Below are positions 27,010 through 35,311 of a stretch of 50,432 nt of DNA, piece by piece. Source of the stretch: Ruminococcus sp. (GTDB lineage: Bacteria > Bacillota > Clostridia > Oscillospirales > Ruminococcaceae); the NCBI GenBank assembly GCA_029060755.1, contig JAIDTI010000051.1, positions 1-50,432 on the forward strand. The letters run 5' to 3'. Each line of letters starts with the position of its first letter. Position 1 is the stretch's first letter. The notes under the pieces were generated by a model that worked only from the letters and a program-made list of their open reading frames with translations, was not told the origin of the DNA and made no database searches. Position numbers and translations under genes: made by a program.

Positions 27010-27038
27010 ATTATAACATATTTTTTCTGTCAAGTCAA
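27010..27038 (-). promoter_or_regulatory. Sigma-A promoter of the ArsR-amidohydrolase operon
   Basis: TTGACT (27038-27033) and TATAAT (27015-27010), read on the minus strand, are spaced by 17 bases. No other promoter is evident inside the six-gene operon. I see no clear zinc-repressor palindrome by eye. Confidence 0.7.
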
Positions 27039-27184
27039 TTATAAGGAAATTTTATATTTTATTTTATATTTTTACAAATATACAAAAAATTAATTAATGA
27101 GTGCTTAAATTATTAACATAGGCTATCGCTTTTTGTGTTAAAATATATAATAGGGTAGTTATAACATTATTAAGGAGATGAACG

Positions 27185-28354
27185 ATGAACAATGAAATTA
27201 CAAATGTGAATAATGAAAATATTGTCAATGTTATTGATGAGTTTGATTATTCTACACAAAATGAATCATATAACGAAAAATTCCGGAGATGGCGCAGAAA
27301 AAAAGAAAATCCATTTGCATTTAATTTTGCTGAAAATAAAAAAGAGAGTGTTTATATTGACGGACGGGGTTTTATTGAAAGTTCGGCTGTAAGTACTGAA
27401 AAGAAAGTTCTTGCAAATATTTTTTATTTTATAGGACTTGCATTGCTTATGTATATTGCCTTTGATGATGTTATAAGCAAGATAGTTATTTCTCTGTTCA
27501 GCTTTTTCGGGATAGATATACATAATAATTATTTCAGCTCAATTATATATGGAGGAAGCAGGGAAATAGTTACAGTATTTATTATAGTAACTTTTATAAA
27601 AGTTTTTATTCCACTGATGTTTCTTCATTTTAAATTCGGGCTTCCGTTGAAAGTTGAATTTATGGGTAATATGAATAATCCTATGGCACTTATTGGTGCA
27701 ATTTCAATGGCTCTTGTCTTATGCACAATATCAAGTCTGCCGAATGTTTATTCAAGTGAGACAAAAGAAATATATGAGTTTTTCAAAAATATTGAAACAG
27801 ATATATCTGTATGGGGACAGACTGAATTTCTGGTATACACAATTTTTGATATTATAGTCATGTCGGTTTTGTCAGAAATGTTTTTTCGTGGTGCTATGTT
27901 TGCAGTTTTAAGACAATTCGGCGACCCTTTTGCTATTATTATAACATCAATTATTGCAGGACTTCTTACACAGAACTTTAATACAATGCTTACTGTAATT
28001 TTAATATCGTTTGTTGCTTCTTATGGTATGATTGCAAGCGGAAGTGTTTTTACTTCTGTATGTGTTGTGATTATATACAAGATATATAACCTTGCATTGA
28101 CAATAATTGAGGTTGACCCGTCAGAAAAAATGCCCTTTACAAGAAATATTTTCATGATATTCATATTTATTATAGGCGGAGCAGGTCTGATTGCATACTG
28201 GATATATACTGCAAAAAAGAAAAAGTGGGGAATTGCCAGATATAAATCGGAACTTCATTACAGCAGAAGATTTATTTTTTCAGTTAAAACATTTCCGTTT
28301 TCAGCGGTGACTGCTCTTTGCGTTGTATGTGCATTAGTTAAGGCGGTATTTTAA
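27185..28354 (+). CDS. CPBP-family-like membrane protein, probably catalytically inactive
   Basis: The 389-residue protein has a charged cytoplasmic N-terminus (about 1-75) and about eight membrane segments. The central part (SEMFFRGAMFAVLRQFG ... AGLLTQN) aligns with CPBP intramembrane proteases, whose motifs are EExxxR and a later FxxxH. Here the first Glu is Ser, and the His position after GLL is Thr, so key residues are missing. It may be a pseudo-protease with a binding or scaffolding role. AAGGAG precedes the ATG. Its stop overlaps the tadA start by one base (TAATG). Confidence 0.75.
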   Translation: MNNEITNVNNENIVNVIDEFDYSTQNESYNEKFRRWRRKKENPFAFNFAENKKESVYIDGRGFIESSAVSTEKKVLANIFYFIGLALLMYIAFDDVISKIVISLFSFFGIDIHNNYFSSIIYGGSREIVTVFIIVTFIKVFIPLMFLHFKFGLPLKVEFMGNMNNPMALIGAISMALVLCTISSLPNVYSSETKEIYEFFKNIETDISVWGQTEFLVYTIFDIIVMSVLSEMFFRGAMFAVLRQFGDPFAIIITSIIAGLLTQNFNTMLTVILISFVASYGMIASGSVFTSVCVVIIYKIYNLALTIIEVDPSEKMPFTRNIFMIFIFIIGGAGLIAYWIYTAKKKKWGIARYKSELHYSRRFIFSVKTFPFSAVTALCVVCALVKAVF

Positions 28355-28821
28355 TGGATAAGTATATGAAACGTGCTTTAGAACTTGCGGAACTTTCGGC
28401 AGAAGAAGGTGAAGTTCCTGTAGGTGCTGTTGTTGTAAGAAAATCAACAGGTGAGATAATAGGAGAAGGCAGAAACAAGCGTGAATCAAGCAGAAATGCT
28501 CTTGCCCACGCAGAAATCCTTGCAATAAATCAGGCTTGTGAAAATCTTAAAGGCTGGAGACTTCCCGACTGTGCAATATATATCACGCTTGAGCCTTGCC
28601 CCATGTGTTGCGGTGCTATTATAAATTCACGTATAGACGACGTGTATTTCGGTGCATTTGATAAGAAATCAGGGTCTGCCGAATCCGTACAGAATATATT
28701 TGAACTGCCATATAATCACAAACCAACCGTATACAGCGGTATAATGGAGCATGAATGTTCTGATATACTGAAAGATTTTTTCAAAAAATTGAGAGAAAAA
28801 AAAAGACTTGACAAACTGTAA
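28354..28821 (+). CDS. tadA: tRNA-specific adenosine deaminase
   Basis: TadA changes adenosine 34 to inosine in tRNA-Arg(ACG). The 155-residue protein has the zinc-binding and catalytic HAE (HAEILAI) and PCPMCCGAI motifs, the N-terminal MKRALELAELSAEEGEVPVGAVV, and the late DKKSGSAES. Length is normal. Its start overlaps the stop of the CPBP-like gene, so it is probably made by coupled translation. Confidence 0.95.
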   Translation: MDKYMKRALELAELSAEEGEVPVGAVVVRKSTGEIIGEGRNKRESSRNALAHAEILAINQACENLKGWRLPDCAIYITLEPCPMCCGAIINSRIDDVYFGAFDKKSGSAESVQNIFELPYNHKPTVYSGIMEHECSDILKDFFKKLREKKRLDKL

Positions 28822-28868
28822 AAAATGTGGTATTATATTCCTGTTGTATTGTATCCTCATCATGAGGA
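28808..28868 (+). promoter_or_regulatory. Promoter and palindromic candidate operator of an ECF S component
   Basis: TTGACA (28808-28813) and TATTAT (28831-28836) have a 17-base spacer and overlap the end of tadA. The palindrome TCCTCAT-C-ATGAGGA (28854-28868) lies about 12 bases past the expected start, before the ribosome binding site. It could be a repressor site or an RNA stem; no known riboswitch fits in this short leader. Confidence 0.55.
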
Positions 28869-28893
28869 ATAATAACAAGGAGGAAAATTGAAT

Positions 28894-29517
28894 ATGAACA
28901 AAAAAACAAACACAAAGCAGCTGGCTTTACTTGGATTGCTTACGGCTCTTGTTGTAGTGCTTTCCAACATTGTTATCCCGATTAACGGATTGACAATTAC
29001 TCTCAATGTAATTCCTGTTGCGATTGCTGCTATTGCTCTTGGTCCTGTCGGCGGTGCTGTTATAGGCGGAGTATTTGGTATCTGTAGTTTTTTGCAGTGC
29101 ATGAGTATTCTTGGAACAAGCCCTATGGGTATGTTTACATTTGATATAAACCCTGCACTTACATTCTTACAGCGTTTTATACCAAGAGTTCTTGACGGTT
29201 TCTGCGTAGGCTTGATTTTCAGACTGGCAACAAAAATCATGAATGAAAAAGTATCATGCTTTATTACAGGATTTTTTGCTGCTTTTCTCAATACTGTGTT
29301 CTTTATGAGTGCTTTGGTTATTTTCTTTGGCAATAATGCTGATTTTGTAGAAAAGTACATGGGTGAAAAAAATGCACTTGCTTATATTATCGGAGCTATT
29401 TCAATAAATGCTGTTTCTGAAATGGCTGTTGCAACTATTGTTGCAGGTGCAGTAGGATTTGCTTTGTACAAGGCTAAACTTATTGAAATTCCTGAAAAAA
29501 AAGTTAAAACAGCGTGA
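28894..29517 (+). CDS. ECF-transporter substrate-binding S component (vitamin uptake)
   Basis: The 207-residue protein has six hydrophobic segments and the S-component pattern of a short basic N-terminus, LALLGLLTALVVVLSNI, then a PVAIAAIALGPVGGAVIGG segment. S components capture a vitamin and use a shared energising module encoded elsewhere. The sequence most resembles the large ECF S-component family that includes PanT and RibU; the vitamin cannot be named. The ATG at 28894 is ten bases after AAGGAGG, and an in-frame TTG at 28888 is less likely. Confidence 0.82.
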   Translation: MNKKTNTKQLALLGLLTALVVVLSNIVIPINGLTITLNVIPVAIAAIALGPVGGAVIGGVFGICSFLQCMSILGTSPMGMFTFDINPALTFLQRFIPRVLDGFCVGLIFRLATKIMNEKVSCFITGFFAAFLNTVFFMSALVIFFGNNADFVEKYMGEKNALAYIIGAISINAVSEMAVATIVAGAVGFALYKAKLIEIPEKKVKTA

Positions 29518-29537
29518 AATATATAACAATACAACAA

Positions 29538-29575
29538 AAAGGAGAATCATTTTTTCTGATTCTCCTTTATTTTTT
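29538..29575. terminator. Bidirectional terminator between two convergent S-component genes
   Basis: AAAGGAGAATCA (29538-29549) and TGATTCTCCTTT (29557-29568) form a perfect 12-bp stem with ATTTTTT after it and an A-rich flank before it. Confidence 0.88.
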
Positions 29576-30106
29576 AAGATATTTTACTATTTTTGACATT
29601 GATTTATCAAGCGGTTTTCCAAGTACAAGGGCTATTGAAAAATTGCCGATGCAGTGGGTTATGTCGAACGGTATGCCATTAAGCCACCAGTTAAATGCGT
29701 ATAGCGGTGATACAAAAATATACGGTATCGCAAATATAGCGCCAAAACATAAGCCGAAAGAGCCGTTTATAATTGCCCATATAATCCAGTTGTCCGTTTT
29801 TCTGATTTTATAGACAAAAAGGGAAAACAATGGAAAAACTACAAGATATGTAAACCACCATATATTGAATCCCCATGTAATTGATGTAAGCATTACATAT
29901 ACAAAGCACGCAAGTGTACCCTCTTTTCCAAGATGCTTTGTAAATATGACGATAAGCAGAGTTACTAACTCAATATTCGGAAGTCCTGCCAGTGCAACCT
30001 GTGAAGCGTAGATTACAGCACCCATGAGAGCGATTCGGGTAAGTTGTGTGATGCTTATTTTTTTAGTAACCGATTTTGAGTTCAAGTGAGTATGTATCTC
30101 CGTCAT
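29567..30106 (-). CDS. ECF-transporter S component, probably for cobalamin
   Basis: The 179-residue protein has about six membrane segments and the S-component pattern FPNIE-like (LPNIELVTLLIVIF), with WWFTYLVVFPL further on. It follows a DUF4430 gene behind a cobalamin riboswitch, so vitamin B12 or a precursor is the likely cargo, as for CbrT-type proteins. As annotated it overlaps the DUF4430 gene by 44 bases. A TTG at 30085, twelve bases after GGAG, is another possible start; the membrane part is unaffected. The energising ATPase and T subunit are not in this window. Confidence 0.8.
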   Translation of the reverse strand: MTEIHTHLNSKSVTKKISITQLTRIALMGAVIYASQVALAGLPNIELVTLLIVIFTKHLGKEGTLACFVYVMLTSITWGFNIWWFTYLVVFPLFSLFVYKIRKTDNWIIWAIINGSFGLCFGAIFAIPYIFVSPLYAFNWWLNGIPFDITHCIGNFSIALVLGKPLDKSMSKIVKYLKK

Positions 30107-30479
30107 TTATCACAATTTCGTCAACGCCGGTTATTGCTGATTCTCCGTTTACTGAAATGCACCACCATGACTGTTCGTCGTCTTTTGCCTCATATCCCTT
30201 TGCAGATGTTATATAGCGTCCGTACTGGCTTTCTGTAAATCCTATAAGACCCTCTGAATCAAGAAAAGTTCCAAGATATTCTTCATTAGTTGAATAACTT
30301 TCCTCAAATGAATAGCCGTCACGTTCAGAATTAATCTGCACAATTATTGACTTTTCACCCTCAACAGCATTTTCACGGGTGTTTTTGTAGAGGAAAAATA
30401 ATCCTGTACATAATCCGATTAAAAGCAAGATGCCGACTATTATTATAATCAGCTTTTTGTTATTCTTTTTTTCTTCCAT
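30063..30479 (-). CDS. Membrane-anchored DUF4430 (transcobalamin-like) protein
   Basis: The 138-residue protein has a Lys-rich start, one membrane segment (about 9-30), and an outer domain with the DUF4430 pattern: YLGTFLDSEGLIGF, then SWWCISVNG and GDTYSLELK at the end. DUF4430 is related to the C-terminal domain of eukaryotic B12 carriers such as transcobalamin. Together with the riboswitch upstream and the S component downstream, it probably binds corrinoids outside the membrane. AAAGGAA-type SD sequence precedes the ATG. Confidence 0.85.
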   Translation of the reverse strand: MEEKKNNKKLIIIIVGILLLIGLCTGLFFLYKNTRENAVEGEKSIIVQINSERDGYSFEESYSTNEEYLGTFLDSEGLIGFTESQYGRYITSAKGYEAKDDEQSWWCISVNGESAITGVDEIVINDGDTYSLELKIGY

Positions 30480-30493
30480 AGTTAAAAATTCCT

Positions 30494-30662
30494 TTCAAAA
30501 ATAAAAATGCTCCCCGAAAAATATCAGAGAGCGACTGATTTTTTACATCACAAAAAATTACAGTTCATCGCTCGTAAACTGTAATTGAAAAAGTAGACCC
30601 GACTTAACATTTCTGCTTCACGGTGGCGTGACCGCACAGGATTTTCACCTGTTTCCCCTTAT
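30494..30662 (-). ncRNA. Cobalamin riboswitch with terminator-type expression platform
   Basis: Read on the minus strand, the leader has the B12 riboswitch core: GGGGAAACAGGTGAAAATCC, then GCGGTCACGCCACCGTGA, then AAGTCGGGTCTAC (about 30660-30585). After it come a hairpin AATTACAGTT / AACTGTAATT and a terminator GCTCTC / GGGGAGC followed by ATTTTTATTTTT (about 30532-30494). The loop GAGCGA (30573-30568) is complementary to TCGCTC (30534-30529), the first arm of the terminator, which suggests a switch between two structures. It should turn off the DUF4430-S component operon when B12 is plentiful. Confidence 0.88.
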
Positions 30663-30668
30663 ATTACT

Positions 30669-30697
30669 ATTTTAACATATTTTTATTTTAATGTCAA
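30669..30697 (-). promoter_or_regulatory. Sigma-A promoter of the cobalamin-riboswitch transcript
   Basis: TTGACA (30697-30692) and TAAAAT (30674-30669), read on the minus strand, are spaced by 17 bases and lie just before the riboswitch core. Confidence 0.75.
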
Positions 30698-30705
30698 TAC
30701 ATCAC

Positions 30706-30734
30706 TTGCTATTTTTGTAAATATGTGATATAAT
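30706..30734 (+). promoter_or_regulatory. Sigma-A promoter of polA
   Basis: TTGCTA (30706-30711) and TATAAT (30729-30734) have a 17-base spacer. It is divergent from, and almost touches, the riboswitch promoter. Confidence 0.7.
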
Positions 30735-30765
30735 AATATCAATCTATTTTGTAAAGGAGATTGCT

Positions 30766-33294
30766 ATGAAACTTCTTGCTATTGACGGAAATAGTATTCT
30801 TAACCGTGCATTTTATGGGATAAAAATGCTTTCAAACAAAAATGGCGTTTTTACAAATGCAATTTTTGGTTTTATGAATATATATCTTAAAAACTTCAAT
30901 GAAATCAAGCCCGACAGTGTTGCAGTTGCTTTTGATATGAGTTCACCTACTTTTCGTCATAAAGCTGTAACAACATATAAGGCGAACAGAAAAGGTATGC
31001 CCCCCGAACTTGCTCAACAGCTTCCATTAATAAAAGAACTTCTGAATCTTATGGGAATAAAGATTGTTGAGTGTGAGGAATATGAGGCAGATGATATTCT
31101 TGGTACACTTTCAAAATCATGTACCGACAGCGGAAACAAGTGCTTTATTCTTACCGGCGACCGTGACAGTCTACAGCTTGTTGATGACAATGTTACAGTA
31201 ATTCTTACAACAAATAAAGGCGATATTTATTATACTCCGCAGAAATTCAATGAAGATTATGGCTTTGAGCCGATTAAATTAATTGACCTGAAAGCACTTA
31301 TGGGTGACAGTTCAGACAATATTTCAGGTGTTGCAGGAATAGGCGAAAAAACCGCATCTGCACTTATAAAAGAGTATGGCACTATAGAAAATCTGTATGC
31401 AGGTTATGCCGATTCAGGACTTACAAAAGGTGTGAAGACAAAACTTGCAAATGGCGAAGATTCTGCAAAGGAGAGTAAATGGCTTGCAACTATCGTCCGC
31501 AACGTTCCGATTGATATGGACTTGAACAGCTATAAGATTGCTTCTTGTGACAATGCAGGTATAAGCAGACTACTTACAGAACTTGAAATGTATAAACTGC
31601 TTGAAAAACTCAATATATCAGTTCATGAGGCTGAAAAGGAAGTTAAGCAGGAAACTTTTGAACCTGTTGAAGTTGCTGAAAAAGAGCTTACAGAGGATAT
31701 AATTAAAAATTTCAGCAAAGTCAGTTATATTTTTGATGGTGCTAATCTTTCAGTAAGAAACGGAAACTTTGTTTACAATACATCTTCGGCAGAGCTTATA
31801 TGCACTTTTTTCTGTTCTGAATGTGAGAAGATTACAAATGACGCAAAACCGCACTATCATTTTGCTATGGCTCATGGCGGAAATGTAGTCAATCTGAAAA
31901 GTGATGTTGCCATATGCGGTTATCTGCTTAATAATTCCGCTTCAGATTATTCAACAGAGCATCTTTGTGCAGAATACGGTGTACATTATTATGCTGAAAA
32001 TACTCCCTATGCTGATTTGATTTCACTTAAAAATCTTGCTGACAAGTTGAATCGTGAAATAGAAAAAGAGGGTATGACATCTTTGCTTGATAATATTGAG
32101 ATGCCATTGATTGAAGTACTTGCATCAATGGAGCATACAGGAATTGAAATAAATCAGCAGGGTGTAAAGGATTTTGGTGTATATCTTTCTGAAATGATTG
32201 AGGAAGTTCAGCAGATGATTTATGATGATGTCGGACACACATTCAATATTTCATCTCCGAAACAGCTTGGTAAAGTTCTTTTTGAGGAATTGCAACTTCC
32301 TGCAACTAAAAAAACAAAGAGCGGTTATTCCACAAATGCCGAAGTTCTGGAGGAGTTACGCAATTATTCGCCTGTTGTAGAAAATGTACTTAAATACAGA
32401 CACTATACAAAGTTGAATTCAACTTATGTTGCAGGACTGCTTGACAAAATTTCATATGATGGCAGAATCCACACTTGCTTTAAGCAGACTGAAACACGTA
32501 CCGGCAGAATTTCATCAACTGAACCGAATATGCAGAATATTCCGATACGTACAGAATTAGGCTCGCAAATGAGAAAATTTTTCGTTGCCAAAAAAGGAAA
32601 AGTGCTTGTTGATGCCGATTACAGTCAGATTGAATTGCGTGTAATGGCGCATTTATGCGGTGACAAAAATATGATTGATGCTTTTAATTCGGGAGAGGAT
32701 ATTCATACATCAACAGCGGCAAAAGTTTTTGATATGCCTGAAATTATGGTTACTCCTGAAATGCGAAGTGCGGCAAAAGCTGTAAATTTCGGCATAATTT
32801 ATGGTATAGGTGCATTTTCGCTTTCAAAGGATATAAATGTAACTGTATCAGAGGCAAAAAAATATATTGCAGACTATCTTGCGAATTATCCTAAAGTAAA
32901 GAAGTTCATGGATACTACTGTTGACAGTGCAATGAAAACTGGTATAGTTTCGACAATGTTCGGGAGAAAAAGGCGTATACCTGAAATTATGTCATCAAAT
33001 AAAGTTTTGCAGGCATCAGGCAAAAGAATTGCCATGAATACTCCCGTACAAGGTACAGCGGCAGACCTTATAAAAATGGCTATGATTAATGTATACCGCC
33101 GTCTGAAATCGGAAAATCTCAATGCAAACCTTATTTTACAGGTACATGATGAACTTATTATAGAATCTGATGTTGCTTGTGCAGAAAGATGTGCAGAAAT
33201 TCTCAAAGAAGAAATGATGAATGTATATGAAATGAAAGTTCCGCTGTCTGTTGATGTAAACAAGGGAGGGAGCTGGTATGATGCAAAAGGCTAA
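30766..33294 (+). CDS. polA: DNA polymerase I
   Basis: PolA fills gaps and removes RNA primers. The 842-residue protein has the 5'-3' exonuclease domain (about 1-290, with GDSSDNISGVAGIGEKTA), a shortened middle domain and the polymerase domain with DADYSQIELR near 616, the O helix RSAAKAVNFGIIYG and VHDELIIE near 793. The middle domain lacks the clear catalytic acids of a proofreading exonuclease, as is common in Gram-positive PolA. AAAGGAG precedes the ATG. The rimI gene starts inside its last codons. Confidence 0.97.
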   Translation: MKLLAIDGNSILNRAFYGIKMLSNKNGVFTNAIFGFMNIYLKNFNEIKPDSVAVAFDMSSPTFRHKAVTTYKANRKGMPPELAQQLPLIKELLNLMGIKIVECEEYEADDILGTLSKSCTDSGNKCFILTGDRDSLQLVDDNVTVILTTNKGDIYYTPQKFNEDYGFEPIKLIDLKALMGDSSDNISGVAGIGEKTASALIKEYGTIENLYAGYADSGLTKGVKTKLANGEDSAKESKWLATIVRNVPIDMDLNSYKIASCDNAGISRLLTELEMYKLLEKLNISVHEAEKEVKQETFEPVEVAEKELTEDIIKNFSKVSYIFDGANLSVRNGNFVYNTSSAELICTFFCSECEKITNDAKPHYHFAMAHGGNVVNLKSDVAICGYLLNNSASDYSTEHLCAEYGVHYYAENTPYADLISLKNLADKLNREIEKEGMTSLLDNIEMPLIEVLASMEHTGIEINQQGVKDFGVYLSEMIEEVQQMIYDDVGHTFNISSPKQLGKVLFEELQLPATKKTKSGYSTNAEVLEELRNYSPVVENVLKYRHYTKLNSTYVAGLLDKISYDGRIHTCFKQTETRTGRISSTEPNMQNIPIRTELGSQMRKFFVAKKGKVLVDADYSQIELRVMAHLCGDKNMIDAFNSGEDIHTSTAAKVFDMPEIMVTPEMRSAAKAVNFGIIYGIGAFSLSKDINVTVSEAKKYIADYLANYPKVKKFMDTTVDSAMKTGIVSTMFGRKRRIPEIMSSNKVLQASGKRIAMNTPVQGTAADLIKMAMINVYRRLKSENLNANLILQVHDELIIESDVACAERCAEILKEEMMNVYEMKVPLSVDVNKGGSWYDAKG

Positions 33295-34177
33295 TATTGC
33301 TTTTTACAAGGTTGCATCTGATGCAGATTCCGCTGTATTTTCCGCACTTTCTGCACTTGATAAGAAGTGCATTGGTGCGGAGGGCTGGTCGGCTGAATCA
33401 TTTCAATCAGAGGTTGAAAAAGATAATGGCACTGTGATATGCTGTTATGATGATATGCGTATAATTGGGCTTATCTGCGGATATTTTGCAGGAGATGAGG
33501 CGGATATAACAAGCGTTGCTGTTGATGAAAGTTACCGCCGTCATGGTATTGCTGTACAGCTTATGCAGGAATTTGAAAATCATCTGCCTGAATATATCAG
33601 TGAGATTTTTCTTGAAGTGAGGGAATCAAATGTTCCTGCAATATCGCTGTATAATAAATGTGGATTTGAAAAGTTGTCAGTAAGAAAGAATTTCTATGAA
33701 AATCCGACAGAAAATGCAGTTGTCATGGTGAAAAAATTAACGGAGAATTATAAAAATTATTCGGATATTTCATTTCCTGATAAAACAATTTTAGAAGTCA
33801 GTTTTTTAAGTGTTTCGGATTTTTACAGTATTTATTTTAATAATAATAATTATACAATTGTTGGCGGAGATAAGGGGATAGATAATCTTATTGGAATTGC
33901 TGAAGATGAAAAAGTGTATTATATTTCAGTTGATGACAATGATATTTGCTATATTGCAGTAAATATAGAAACTTTTATAAAAGAAATCCTGTTATTTGAC
34001 AATTATATGAATACAGAAGCGGATAAACTGCCTAAAAATCCTGATGATGCAGAACTTTCTGAATTTACCAATAATTTCAAATCAAAAATCATTGAATTAG
34101 ATGCAGATGCTTTTCATAGTAGCGGTACATTCTGGGCTGAAATCTGTGAGGAAATGGAATACGGAATAATTATTTAG
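33278..34177 (+). CDS. rimI: RimI-type N-acetyltransferase fused to an immunity-like C-terminal domain
   Basis: Residues 1-154 are a RimI-like GNAT domain (VAVDESYRRHGIAVQLM, LEVRESNVPAISLYNKCGFEKL), the enzyme type that acetylates protein N-termini. Instead of stopping there, the frame continues for 145 residues with a region (VSDFYSIYFNNNNYTIVGG ... ICYIAVNIETFIKEILLFD) that resembles SUKH/SMI1-KNR4 immunity proteins. A second copy of the normal RimI 3' end lies at 34677-34759. The extension is therefore a secondary fusion from a cassette insertion. The gene overlaps polA by 17 bases, with GGGAGGG before the ATG. Domain naming of the extension is tentative. Confidence 0.82.
   Translation: MMQKANIAFYKVASDADSAVFSALSALDKKCIGAEGWSAESFQSEVEKDNGTVICCYDDMRIIGLICGYFAGDEADITSVAVDESYRRHGIAVQLMQEFENHLPEYISEIFLEVRESNVPAISLYNKCGFEKLSVRKNFYENPTENAVVMVKKLTENYKNYSDISFPDKTILEVSFLSVSDFYSIYFNNNNYTIVGGDKGIDNLIGIAEDEKVYYISVDDNDICYIAVNIETFIKEILLFDNYMNTEADKLPKNPDDAELSEFTNNFKSKIIELDADAFHSSGTFWAEICEEMEYGIII
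33662..33744 (+). repeat. Direct repeat copy A: 3' end of the RimI domain
   Basis: An 83-base segment that matches 34677-34759 at 70 of 83 positions, counted by eye, without gaps. Most differences are silent or conservative at the protein level. The two copies flank the C-terminal extension and the DUF4274 gene. Confidence 0.88.
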
Positions 34178-34190
34178 CAGGTAAATTATA

Positions 34191-34658
34191 ATGAAAAAAT
34201 TAAAAAGCAATATAAAGATTACAAAAGAATATTTATATGATTTGCTGTACAATAAAAGTAATTTGGAATTGATTTCTGTTATTAAAGATATAACTGACAG
34301 TAAATTACTTCATATGATTATGGCTAATTATAATTGGGATAATGGAATTGAAATTCCAAAAACTGTAATTGCTAATTCGTTCTGCGATTTAGGTACAGCA
34401 CTTATGGTATTTTCCTTTTTTGGCGGATATGAATTTTTGTTGGACGACGAAGAAAATGTTTTTTCAGAATCGGAAAAAGATTTTCTGTCGGACTTGCAGG
34501 AACAGATTAAAAATAAAAAATTTTCTAATCAATCCATTAAATATATTCCTGAACTTACAAGAGCTGACAAATATCATATAAAAAAATCCTGTCCGGATAT
34601 AAGTAAAGTATTTCTTGAAGGAACTGAAGGAGAATTATTAGATATTATTCCCGTGTAA
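34191..34658 (+). CDS. DUF4274-type protein, immunity-like
   Basis: The 155-residue protein contains LHMIMANYNWDNGIEIPKTV ... NSFCDLGTALMVFSFFGGYEFL, the pattern of DUF4274, a family often found among orphan immunity and toxin-associated genes. It lies 13 bases after the RimI fusion, within the segment bounded by the duplicated rimI ends. No toxin gene is present nearby. A poor ribosome binding site (GCAGGT) precedes the ATG. Confidence 0.75.
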   Translation: MKKLKSNIKITKEYLYDLLYNKSNLELISVIKDITDSKLLHMIMANYNWDNGIEIPKTVIANSFCDLGTALMVFSFFGGYEFLLDDEENVFSESEKDFLSDLQEQIKNKKFSNQSIKYIPELTRADKYHIKKSCPDISKVFLEGTEGELLDIIPV

Positions 34659-34763
34659 ATTCTGAATCAGAAATTCGGATTTGAAAAGTTGTCCATAAGA
34701 AAGAAATTTTACGAAAATCCGATAGAAAACGCAGTTGTTATGGGGAGGAAATTAAAAGAATGA
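34659..34763 (+). pseudogene. Displaced 3' end of rimI (copy B)
   Basis: Directly after the DUF4274 stop, an in-frame stretch encodes KFGFEKLSIRKKFYENP and ends in RKLKE plus a stop, the natural C-terminus of a RimI protein. It has no start codon. Its TGA overlaps the ATG of the next gene (ATGA). This indicates that the DUF3592-like gene was once translationally coupled to an intact rimI, before the cassette came between them. Confidence 0.88.
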
Positions 34764-35248
34764 ACATTGTCAGAATTTTGAAAATCTGTATTACAGTTAT
34801 AATCGTCATAGCGGTAATATTTGCTTTATGTTTTTATTTATTCGGAGAAATGGGGTTTGTATTGTCCATTCTTGTTTGTTTTGGTATTTTTTCTTCATGG
34901 TTATGTATATCAGCCTTTAAACATCAGATTTATATAAAAAAACTTCACAAAAAAGGCTGTCGCACTGATGGAACGTTAACATACGTAGTTTATGTACGAA
35001 ATAGCTATAATTGTATAAATTATCAGGCAGACGGAAAAGAATATACATTAAAAAGCGGACTGAAAATGAATAAATGGAAAATTGGCTATAATAAAATACC
35101 AGTTATTTATGACCCTGAATGTCCTGAAAATGCTTGTCTTGAAAAATATGCCCTTGTTTCAGCAATCGGTTATACTGTAATGTTCTCTATCTTGGAAGCT
35201 ATATGGATATGCTCAACAATATATGCGATAATTATATCATTGCAGTAA
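34760..35248 (+). CDS. DUF3592-like membrane protein
   Basis: The 162-residue protein has two hydrophobic segments (about 6-28 and 32-50), a beta-rich soluble part with NYQADGKEYTLKSG and VIYDPECPENACLEK, and a final membrane segment (about 134-158). This is the DUF3592 layout; function is unknown. The start overlaps the stop of the rimI remnant, and GGGGAGG lies about eleven bases before it. Confidence 0.72.
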   Translation: MNIVRILKICITVIIVIAVIFALCFYLFGEMGFVLSILVCFGIFSSWLCISAFKHQIYIKKLHKKGCRTDGTLTYVVYVRNSYNCINYQADGKEYTLKSGLKMNKWKIGYNKIPVIYDPECPENACLEKYALVSAIGYTVMFSILEAIWICSTIYAIIISLQ

Positions 35249-35311
35249 TAAATATGTAAAAAATCAACAAAAGAATTGTGATAAATCGGAATTTATCAGG
35301 AGGAATTTATA

